A program made the translations under genes and the position numbers. A stretch of DNA of 64,000 nucleotides from Quercus robur (taxonomy: Eukaryota > Streptophyta > Magnoliopsida > Fagales > Fagaceae): contig NC_065544.1 of NCBI RefSeq assembly GCF_932294415.1, forward strand, positions 28,349,210-28,413,209. The letters run 5' to 3'. The notes below the pieces were generated by a model. It was given only the letters and a program-made list of their open reading frames with translations. It was not told the DNA's origin and ran no database searches. Below, piece by piece: positions 54,501-63,014 of the stretch (positions within the stretch are counted from its first letter, which is position 1; each line of letters begins with the position of its first letter).

Positions 54501-55115
54501 TCAACTAAGTTCTTCTATAGATTGGGCTTTATGTTGGTATTTATGCAAAAAAGCTATAGGAGAATAAGAACATATCTCTGTCTCTTTGTCTTGTTTAACT
54601 TTCTTTTTGTCATTTTCTGTCAATTGATTAACAAGTAATATTTCTGTTTTTAAAGATGACAAACTTGTTTTAGCTCTATAGATTCCTCTTTCGTTGATAT
54701 CTATTAAAATAGTAACCTTTTCGAAAGAGTGTTTTTCTTTCAAGACAGGTGTTACAATGAATCTAAATAATATATCTTTTCCCAACACATTAGTTTTAAT
54801 TCCTCCATCTGTCAGTAAAAAGGGATAAAGTAAAGCCATAAAAGGAGTTCCTAAAATAATTTTAGAAGGAAGATCTTTAATTAAAGCAAAGGCTGTTTCA
54901 AAATATATTCCATCATGGCATATATGAACATTAGGTATTTTATAATTAATTATTAGTTTTTCTCCATTGGCCTGAATTAATCTTTCAGATGATTTTTCAT
55001 AATACTTTAAGGGTATTAATCCTTCTTGTATACAATTCATGTCAGCACCTGAATCTATTAAAACAATTTCTATCAAAGAAAACTCTTTATTAATTACTAA
55101 AGTAATTTCTGTATG
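54501..55115 (-). pseudogene. Caulimovirid unit B: aspartic protease
   Basis: The reverse strand encodes FSLIEIVLIDSGADMNCIQE and GLIPLKYYEKSSERLIQANG, then FALIKDLPSKIILGTPFMAL and TNVLGKDILFRFI. D-S-G-A-D is the retropepsin active site (Asp at about 55055) and I-L-G-T-P the flap-side hydrophobic-Gly motif. This order is typical of endogenous caulimovirid polyproteins of plants. The protease would mature the polyprotein. It is open from about 55112 to the stop at 54501, with an extra Lys-rich C-terminal part. An upstream stop at about 55116 separates it from the zinc-knuckle region. It differs from the unit D protease at many positions by eye. Confidence 0.87.
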
Positions 55116-55869
55116 TCATTTTTGGAAAATTACTCTATCAATTAAACTTAAGAAATTTTGTCTATTGTCATCATCATCATCATCATCAAATTTTCTGTCT
55201 GTAGGATTAGAAAATTCTTTTAAGTTTATTATTTCTGCAATATTTTGCTCATTTATGTATGTGGAATTTTTTTCTTTAATTTCCTTTTTTACCATTTTTG
55301 CTTCTATCATTAAATCCTGTAGAGTTACTGGTTTTATATCTATTCTATCTTGTTTCATTTTCATTTTTACCTTTTCTTTTTTGTCTTTTTCTTTCTTGGC
55401 TTTTTCTTCCTTTCTGCAATCCGTAACATGGTGTCCACATCTTCTACACCTAATACAAGCAATAGGTATTTCTATAGAGTCTTTCAATTTTAACAAATAT
55501 TCTTTCTTGTCTTTATGGGGATTCGGTAGATTTTCTATCAGTTTTATTATTATGTCTTTTTGTTTTCTTCTTCGTTTATTAATTTTAAGTGGGTTGGTTG
55601 ATTTTATTTCTTCCTTTTTCATTACTTGATCTATCTCTTTTTGCTTAACATGAAATATTTCCATTAATTCATTTATTATATCTTTCTCAAATTCTAATTT
55701 ATTTATTTGTTTAACAATTTTATTATGTTTGTCACATTGTTTTTTAGTATGCCCATATTCTTTGCATTTATGACAAATAGTAATACTAACATGTCTGTTA
55801 GTTTTCTCATTATCTGATAACTCAGTAGTATTTAAAACTGCTATGTCTCTTTTTCTGTCTATTTCTAAA
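55116..55869 (-). pseudogene. Unit B: zinc knuckle and lysine-rich linker before the protease
   Basis: The first motif C-x2-C-x4-H-x4-C (CHKCKEYGHTKKQC, 55775-55734) is the caulimovirid capsid/nucleocapsid zinc knuckle. A second Cys/His cluster (CIRCRRCGHHVTDC, 55461-55417) lies 90 residues on and is not the standard spacing. Between and after are DIIIKLIENLPNPHKDKKEY, matched in unit D by a similar segment near 60340, and an Asp run (seven D) coded by a TCA microsatellite at 55166-55186. Unlike unit D there is no capsid core in front of the zinc knuckle; the lysine-rich ORF leads directly into it through a frameshift at about 55870. Confidence 0.75.
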
Positions 55870-56811
55870 GGTGTATTTAAAATTTTTTATTTTTTTAGTT
55901 AATTCTGTCAAACTATCATTTTGGGTATCTATTATAGATCTTTCAATTAATTTTAGTCTTTCATCAATTTTCTCCTTTAAACTATTATACTTCTTGTCTT
56001 TTTTGTTGACTTTTCCTATCTCATCCTTTGTATCAAGTTTCCTACGTAGAGATTCTTTAAAAGCACTATTTTCTTTTAGCATGTCTTTTCTTATAACTTT
56101 CCCTTCATCTTCTTTGGTCGTTAACTTTCCACATAGTTTTTCACTATTCTGTCTTTCAAACATTTCTTTCATCTCTTGTACCATTCCTTTTTTTATTATT
56201 TCTTTATCTTTAATATTATTAATATTTTGTCTTTTCTTTTCTTCATGCATAATTCCTATAAGACTAGTTTCTCTATTTAGTTCGTCCTTTTCTTTGTCTT
56301 TATGAGTTATAGATATAGCTCTGTCAGTTACTTTTGAATTTGTTAAACTATTATTATCATTATCTATTAAGCCATCTTTTCCGCTGTCTATCATATTCAT
56401 TGATATGTCGGTACTTGTCAAATTATCCTTTTGTCTATTATGCCTATTATCTGTCATAGTTTTTGTTAAAGGTGATCTATGATGGGGTTCAAATTCTTTT
56501 TCTTTTTCTAAAGTTGAATTTAAAGCTTTCATTTTTTCATAGAGGTCCAAAAAACTATCATTTTTCTTTTCAACTTTAGTATATATAGCGGATCTGTCAA
56601 TATTTTCTAAAGATTCTAATTTTCTATTAATTCTGTCTAAAAAACTATTATTATGTTTATTAGTCTGTCGGTTGATTTTATCTCCTGTTAAAGTACTTCA
56701 ATTATTTGTGTTACTATTATATTTATAATCATCCATATCACTATTTGACCAATTATAATCTAATTCTTTCATGCTATAACCTTCATCATAATCTATATCA
56801 TCATAGTCCAT
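55870..56811 (-). pseudogene. Caulimovirid unit B: leader peptide plus lysine-rich ORF
   Basis: Same organisation as unit A: leader ATG 56811 (DIDYDEGYSM), a TGA in place of the Trp of NNWSTLTG at about 56700, then FLDLYEKMKALNSTLEKEKE and TSLIGIMHEEKKRQNINNI, then IDERLKLIERSIIDTQNDSL, a coiled-coil-like stretch that joins to the zinc knuckle. Relative to unit C, a segment of about 35 residues is missing between two copies of GTCAACAAA, a deletion at short direct repeats. This is the only unit in which the lysine-rich ORF can be followed into zinc knuckle and protease; movement protein and capsid core are absent. Confidence 0.75.
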
Positions 56812-56825
56812 GTTTCAAATTAGTG

Positions 56826-56830
56826 TAGTT
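56826..56830. other. Head-to-head junction of units B and D
   Basis: To the left, the minus strand starts unit B only 15 bases before its leader ATG (ACACTAATTTGAAAC). To the right, the plus strand starts unit D in its leader at TAGTTAATGGTATCATGGG. Unit B has lost its own 5' leader and promoter here, so the two units are joined tail-less, 5' end to 5' end. Confidence 0.75.
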
Positions 56831-57187
56831 AATGGTATCATGGGTGGTATATGTATGAGTTTTATTTCTTTGCAATTAAGAAGTTACTAGAAATTTTATT
56901 ACTGCATAGCCACTACTTGCTCCTTGTTAGCATTGGTCAGCCTAAAGACTCGTTGGCAAACCATAGTTTCGCGTTGGTCAGACCATGATGTTAAGTTGAC
57001 AGACAGGCGTTGTTTGGGTGGTCCCGCAATGGAGTTTCCCGGAGAGGTGGTCCTGATAGTAAGGATACCAGTGGTTAGTAATAGTTTCGCCAATAATTAT
57101 TAATTGCTTAGAAATAGAATGAATATGTTTAGTCGCTCATTATCTGTTGCTAGGACACACTTAGTTCAGGCACACACTAATCTGAAT
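56831..57187 (+). promoter_or_regulatory. Untranslated leader of unit D
   Basis: Matches 62650-63014 (leader of unit C) closely by eye, for example GCCACTACTTGCTCCTTGTT and CAAACCATAGTTTCGCGTTG. The primer-binding site is damaged: TGGTATC runs straight into ATGGG, with the GAGCC part missing. No promoter is present upstream because unit B follows in inverse orientation. Confidence 0.7.
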
Positions 57188-57307
57188 ATGGAAAGTGGTA
57201 AGATAGTTAATTCTGAAGAATATAGCATGCAAGATATAGACAGAAATTTATCAGAATGGAATAAATGGAATATACCAACAGAAAGAACTGATAAAATCTA
57301 CAAATAA
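57188..57307 (+). pseudogene. Unit D leader peptide
   Basis: ATG 57188 opens a 39-residue peptide with EEYSMQDIDRNLSEWNKW. It is aligned with the acidic leader of units A-C through the shared SM-x-x-ID-x-N element and ends in a TAA at 57305-57307. The same frame continues past the stop into the movement protein, so this is the N-terminus of one polyprotein. Confidence 0.6.
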
Positions 57308-57331
57308 ACTTTTTTTTCTAAATTATCTTTC

Positions 57332-58166
57332 TTGATAGATTACATTATAAAAACTATTGAAAGAACTTACTCTTTATTTAATGAATATGAAACAATTCAG
57401 TTATTTTCAATAGACTCAATTAACAGACATAGAGAAAAATATGCATTTTTACATGTTGGTTTGGTTCAAGTAGCTGTTAAACCATTAACAAAAGAAGCCT
57501 TAAATGCAAGTGTTTTACTTTGTTTAAGAGATGACAGACATTTTAGATTTAATGACTCGCTCCTAGGAATGATGGAAACAAGTTTACATAAAGGACCAGT
57601 ATATTTTAATTGTTATCCTAACTTTGCTTTAAGCTTATCTGACAGAAATATTATGGATGCTTTAACTTTGAATATAAAAACAAACGGTTATTACATGAAA
57701 GAAGGCTCACAGCCTTTAGTTGTTATTTATAGGATTTATTATAAACTAATGAAAACCACCTTAGACTCTCAATCCATAGTTGATCCTCCCCCTAAAGGTC
57801 AGACTCTCCTTCTGCAAGTCTCAACCCCGAAATACTAGATTACAGGTACCTCAACAAATACAATGGAAAGATATAACCCTTCCAGAAAGATGGCAACTTG
57901 AGACCATTGCCCCCACACCAAATATAGAAAACATTGAACCAGACTTCATAACCCAAAATATAGATGGTACGGTTATTATTTCTTTTAATAATAATGACAG
58001 ACATACTGATAGTCTCATAAGACCTAGTAGTTCTACAGGCAGAAAGACCCCTATGATGTTTACCCCTAGAAGCTCCTTTTCCTCTAGGACACCTTTCTCT
58101 GATTCCAGACCTTTACCTCCTCAGAATATTCCTCCAATTATACACCTTCCCCCTTATAAACACTAA
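57332..58166 (+). pseudogene. Caulimovirid unit D: movement protein (30K superfamily)
   Basis: Frame 2 carries the 30K core: YAFLHVGLVQVAVKPLTKEA, LNASVLLCLRDDRHFRFNDS, GPVYFNCYPNFALSLSDRNI, and LVVIYRIYYKLMKTTL. The G-L-V-Q-V-x-(V/I)-K-P-L and L-x-D motifs match plant endogenous caulimovirid movement proteins. At about 57820 the text shifts to frame 3 (IQWKDITLPERWQLETI, NIDGTVIISF) up to a stop at 58164-58166. In a living virus this protein lines plasmodesmata for cell-to-cell spread. It directly follows the leader peptide, the place taken by the lysine-rich ORF in units A-C. The stop at 57305 and the frameshift make it nonfunctional. Confidence 0.87.
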
Positions 58167-58182
58167 GAAAACCCCTGCCTAG

Positions 58183-60327
58183 ACAGAAACAGCTTATTAT
58201 CCAACAGATACCACACAACCTACCCCTAATGTTCACCAACCTCTTTATCAGCCTCAACCTCAACCTGATTCTCCTACCCACACAAATATCTTAGGATTTA
58301 CAGATGATAGACAAATTAATGTTTTATCTAAAGAATTTGTTTTAGATAAAGAACTACTAAAATATGATTATTTAAAACCCGAAAATAATGACAGAAAAAA
58401 CCAATTCTTTGAAGAATACAATGAACAAGAAAGAAATAATTTAAGAACTAAGTATTATGGAATGATGACAGACTTACAGACACATTTTAGTTTCTTTGAC
58501 TTTTTGGACTATCATAACAAAAAGATAAGTGTAATAGAGAAAATATTGTCATGGACAAAGACAGATAATCATGAGAAAGTGTATCAGACTTATCCACCCT
58601 TTGAATCAATTATATTGAGTCAAAATAGTGGAGTCCAAGTGTTGGTTACTCCTATCAAAAGGCCTAGCCTAAGTGATGATAATAAGAACCTAGATAGTAT
58701 AATTCAACTGAACAATTACACCAATACCTATCTGAAAATAATTGGTCAAAAGCTACAAGACATAGAGGACAGAATAATACTCCCTTCTACTTCTATAAAG
58801 AAAGAAAATACGTCTAATACCCCTTTGTTTATCCCTCATGAAATACCTCCTCACCTTAGAGCACCTTTAAAGAAACCCATGATAGAGAAAACTGATAATT
58901 TACTTAATGAAATAAATAAAAAACTGGACTTAATGAAACTAGAATCATTAAAGGATATGGAGCCATTAAAAAACAAGAATATTATAACGTTAAATACAAC
59001 AAGACGAGCTGACTCTTCGGAGGATGAAGAATCAGAAGACAATCAATTGACAGATTTGATAGATTTATCTGACATAAATAATTTGGAATCACAATTCATA
59101 GATAAATTACAAATTAATAAATTAACTTTAGCATCTTCATCGCAAGATCGTAAAAAAGGAAGAATTGAAGAATTATACCCCAGAAAGAATTGGTATCCTA
59201 AACCTACTCCCCCTGATTTACAATTTGAAAAAAGACATACTTATGTTAATTTGTCTTATTCGCCATATTTAATTTATGAATAGAATATTGATGGAATGTT
59301 AGAACATGAAACAATAAACCTTTTACATGAAATGACTTTGCTCACTAATATTTATAAGAATCATGGAAAACAGGACCATCAAATAGCTCATTTAATTGTC
59401 ACTAGTTTTACTGGCCAATTGAAAGGCTGGTGGGTTCATTATTTAAATAATGATGACAAGAATGGAATATTAATAGCTGTTAAAAGAGAAACAGATGGAA
59501 GTGTTATAATGACAAATAGGCAGCCTTCACAAGATGCAGTTAATACTTTAATTTTTACCATAACTAAACTTTTTGTTGGTGATCCTAATCAATATAAAGA
59601 AAAATCTTCAGATGTTTTAATTAATTTAAGATGTCCACAACTTTCAGATTTTTGATGGTATAAAGATGTTTTTATTTCAAAAGTCTTCAGTAGGAATGAT
59701 TGTCAACAATCCTACTGGAAAGAAAAATTCATTGCTGGCTTACCTTATTTCTTTACTCAGAAAGTTAGACTTGATATAGTTAATAATGACGGAACTATAG
59801 ACTATCCTAGCCCGACATTTGGAGACATAATATCTTCAATTAATAAAACAGGTCTATGGCTATGTAATGACTTAAGGCTAAAAAACCAGATAGAAAAAGA
59901 AAAAAGATATGCTTAAAAAGAGCTAGGAACTTTTTGTGAGCAATATGGTTTTGATCCATTAATTGCTCCCTCTAGGAAAAGAAGAAAAGAAAAGAAAAGA
60001 AAGAAACATGATAGACATAGGGAAAGTGACATTACTTGCTTCAAATGTGGGAAAAAGGGACACATTAGCAGATATTGTAACTTTCAAAGAAAGATAAATA
60101 AACTTGATATATCAGGAAAATTAAAGGATAAACTAATGAGTATAATAGAACTGACAGATAGTGATGAAACAGAAAATGAAATTCACCAGATAGATAATAG
60201 TAACATCACCTCATCGTCATCTACAGATGTTTCTTCACATGATCAGAATGTTAAATTATGTAACTGTAATAATCCTGATAATTGTTATTGTAAAAGAAAA
60301 TTAAAAATAAGCGTCTTAACAAAATAA
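58183..60327 (+). pseudogene. Caulimovirid unit D: capsid protein with zinc knuckle
   Basis: One frame is kept over more than 2 kb, broken only by stops at 59281 (TAG), 59653 (TGA) and 59914 (TAA), and ended at 60325. N-terminal part: Pro/Gln-rich, then a coiled-coil stretch (TDNLLNEINKKLDLMKLESL) and an acidic segment (DSSEDEESEDNQLTD). Capsid core: FTGQLKGWWVHYL, DAVNTLIFTITKLFVGDP, WYKDVFISKVFSRNDC, WKEKFIAGLPYFFTQKVR and KELGTFCEQYGFDPL, all typical of plant caulimovirid capsids. A basic stretch (RKRRKEKKRKKHDRHR) and the zinc knuckle CFKCGKKGHISRYC (60037-60078) follow, then a second Cys cluster (CNCNNPDNCYC). It would form the particle and bind pregenomic RNA. Confidence 0.9.
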
Positions 60328-60339
60328 GAAGACATAATA

Positions 60340-60570
60340 ATGGATTTAATAGATAAACTTCCAGATCTACAGTCTAAAAAGGATTATTTATCTAAATTAA
60401 AAGAATCTTTAACTGAAACTGATAGATTTGAAATAGATCTAAAAGATTATAAGTCAGCTTATAATTTTACAAAAATTACTGATAGATTTAAACCTAATAA
60501 ACCTATAACTGTGATGGACCTACAAATAGATATTAATAACCTAAAAAATGAACTGAAAAAATTAAAATAA
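60340..60570 (+). pseudogene. Unit D: linker between capsid and protease
   Basis: Same frame as the capsid, after a TAA at 60325. Contains LIDKLPDLQSKKDYLSKLKE, similar to the unit B linker near 55560, and a helical Leu/Asn/Lys stretch (LQIDINNLKNELKKLK) ending at a TAA (60568-60570). It looks like a coiled-coil spacer; no enzymatic motif. Confidence 0.65.
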
Positions 60571-60591
60571 GAAAATTTCATATTAAAAGGT

Positions 60592-61281
60592 ATGGTTGAA
60601 CAGATAACTGCACAAGTAATTAGCATAAAAGATAGAATTAAATATTGTAATGAACCTTTGACAGATTCCCCTTTTCTTGATAGACATAATTATACTGGTG
60701 AAAGTTCTCATAAAGAAGATGATAAAGATGAATTTTTAAATATAATTGATAGAATGATATTCCAGAAGTGGTACATGGAGATAACTTTGGTAGTTCATAA
60801 AGAATTCTCATTAACAGTTATTGACCTTGTTGATTCAGGTGCTGATATGAATTGCATACAAGAAGGATTGATACCCTCTAAGTATTATGAATCAACAACA
60901 GATAGATTAACTCAGGCTAATGGCTACAGACTTAAAATAAGTAATAAACTAACTAAGACATACATATATAATAATGGAATCAAGTTCATAACACCTTTCT
61001 TCTTAACAGATAAGTTGTCCTTTAAAGTTACATTAGGAAATCCTTTTTTGGCTTTAATTTACCCTTTTTTCATGACAGAAAATGGAATATGTACTAATAT
61101 TTTGGAAATAGAAGTATTCTTTAAGTTCCTCCTACCCCCATTCCCCATGGATATACACTTACTGAAAGAAATTTCCATCTCAAAGGATAAAAGTACTAAT
61201 AACAGTGACCTAGTAATAGATGATGATGAGATTCCTACAATGGTAGATAATACTATTCTACCCAGTAGCAGTAGTACTTAA
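60592..61281 (+). pseudogene. Caulimovirid unit D: aspartic protease
   Basis: In the same frame as capsid and linker. It contains FLNIIDRMIFQKWYMEITLV, then VIDLVDSGADMNCIQEGLIP with the retropepsin D-S-G-A-D (Asp codon 60832-60834), LTQANGYRLKISNKL and VTLGNPFLALIYPFFM. The flap-side motif reads LGNP where unit B has LGTP. The tail is acidic and Ser-rich (LVIDDDEIPTMVD, LPSSSST) and stops at 61279-61281. The reverse transcriptase that normally continues this polyprotein is missing; AT-rich sequence follows. Confidence 0.88.
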
Positions 61282-61665
61282 GCATATATATATACACTTA
61301 AGTATGTGTATATAAATATAAATATATATATATATAAAATTTCTTATAAAAACAAAATATTTTTCCTACCTTTGTTGACTATTCTAGTCTTTCTTCTTTT
61401 GTTTCTACGTATCTTTCCATTATTTCTTCTATCTCTATGACGTGATCTTTGCCTTGTACTATAGGATCATGACTTATAGTTCTTTCTTGTCCTTTCCGAA
61501 CATGTACTTTTTTCCAACCTCATTGTCACTTCCATAATGGCCTTTAATTAGTTAATTTTAAAATTAATGGTCAATTTCCTGGCAAGTAAGATAGCCATTC
61601 TAAGGCTAAAATCTCAGACCAAATTCTGCCAAAATAGAAATCTTTAATAAAAATTTCAGCCAAAG
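61282..61665 (+). other. Deletion scar after the unit D protease
   Basis: AT-dinucleotide-rich stretch (about 61285-61340) and pyrimidine-rich DNA without an ORF, in the place where reverse transcriptase and RNase H would be expected. Confidence 0.5.
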
Positions 61666-61780
61666 CATGAAGGCATCTCAATAGAGACAATATCCCTTCA
61701 GAATACAAGGTCAACAATGACAGTGTATTCAAGTGGTGATCAGAAAGATTTAACAAACAAAATGATCAAAAAGGTTTAAC
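61666..61780 (+). pseudogene. Unit D: remnant of the C-terminal polyprotein region
   Basis: Encodes HEGISIETISLQNTRS, matching HEGVSIETISLQDTLL of unit B (about 53695-53740). Both DNA strands of evidence agree (AGAGACAATATCCCTTCAG in both). The text then runs to a stop near 61778. It shows that unit D once had the same genome end and lost most of it by deletion. Confidence 0.65.
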
Positions 61781-61879
61781 AAACAAATAACCACTACAAT
61801 TACCAATTGTAAAAAATAACAAACAAGATAGACAACTGCGCCAAATCACTATCCCTTTGCGCCAGATCACTATGATTTC

Positions 61880-62225
61880 CAAACAGATACAGACAGATGT
61901 CCCCAAGTCACTACTACTGTTTATGAGCATGCGTAAAAAGAGTTCAGACAAGGACAAAACAGATTTCCAGTACGTATGAAGATTTTCAGACAGACCCAAG
62001 AAAGTCTAGACAAAAATGGATAGATGTTTAAAGCACAGAGACAGACCCAAGAAAGTTACTACTGTTCACTAGCATGCGTACCCGGACAGACTGTCAGATG
62101 TTCTACTGTTCATAAAACTTTTACTGTTCAAGATTCTACCGACAAATTAACTTGAGTTCACTTTACTTAACTCAGGTTACTTTTAAAGACTTGCCATGGT
62201 TTACTCCATCTATAAAAGGACAGAC
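61880..62225 (+). promoter_or_regulatory. Caulimovirid promoter ahead of unit C
   Basis: TATAAAAGG (62211-62219) is preceded by CTACTGTTTA/CTACTGTTCA/TTTACTGTTCA words at about 61913, 62058, 62103 and 62121, and by AGCATGCGTA repeats (about 61926 and 62073). The region just before the TATA box matches the unit B/A promoter (ACTTAACTCAGGTTACTTTT), but the five-fold 21-bp array is absent. The role is inferred from position between genome end and leader. Confidence 0.65.
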
Positions 62226-63014
62226 TCTGAAGGCAGAAGACAGGTCACAATTTCTAAGGTTCAATTCTTAGGTTCAACGCTTAGGTCTAAGATAGCTCTC
62301 CCTCTTCCTCAGAAAGACTCTTGTAATCCTTTCTCTCTTGTAATCCTGTAACCCTTCCCTTCTAGACAGATATAATCTTGTAACCCTTTACAGATTTTAC
62401 TTTGTAATCTTGTAACTCTTTAGACAGTGTTTTATTTTCAAGCTTGTACCAAAGATAGTTTGTTTTCAAGTTTAATCAAAGACAGAAGTTTTATTCAAGT
62501 AAGATTTTACTAGTTTCTGTTGTCATATTCCATACTCTGTTTTAATTTATTTTGACTATATCTATTTTGCTATCTTCTTCTTCATTATCTATTTTATCAT
62601 TGTTTATGCTTCTATATTACTGGTGTGCTCTCTCCTAGGTAGTTAATGGTATGTATCAGAGCCATGGGTGGTATATGTATGAGTTTATTTCTTTACAATT
62701 AAGAAGTTACTAGGAATTTTATTACTGCATAGCCACTACTTGCTCCTTGTTAGCGTTGGTCAGCCTAAAGACTCGTTGGCAAACCATAGTTTCGCGTTGG
62801 TCAGCCCTTTTGTTGTTAGCCGATGGACAGGTGTGTGTTTGGGTGGTCCCGCAATGGAGTTTTCCGAGGAGGTGGTCCTGGTAACAAGGAAACCAGTGGT
62901 TAGTAATAGTTCCGCCAGTAATTATTAATTGCTCGGGAATAGAATAAATACGTTTATCAGTTCATCATTTGTTTGCTTGTTCACACTTAGGTTAGGCACA
63001 CACTAATTTGAAAC
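62226..63014 (+). promoter_or_regulatory. Transcribed leader of unit C with primer-binding site
   Basis: Repeated CTTGTAATC/CTTGTAACCC words (62320-62420) are followed by the tRNA-Met site at 62647-62667 (TGGTATGTATCAGAGCCATGG), which carries the same GTAT duplication as unit A. The region from there to the ATG at 63015 matches the unit D and unit A leaders by eye. Confidence 0.72.
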
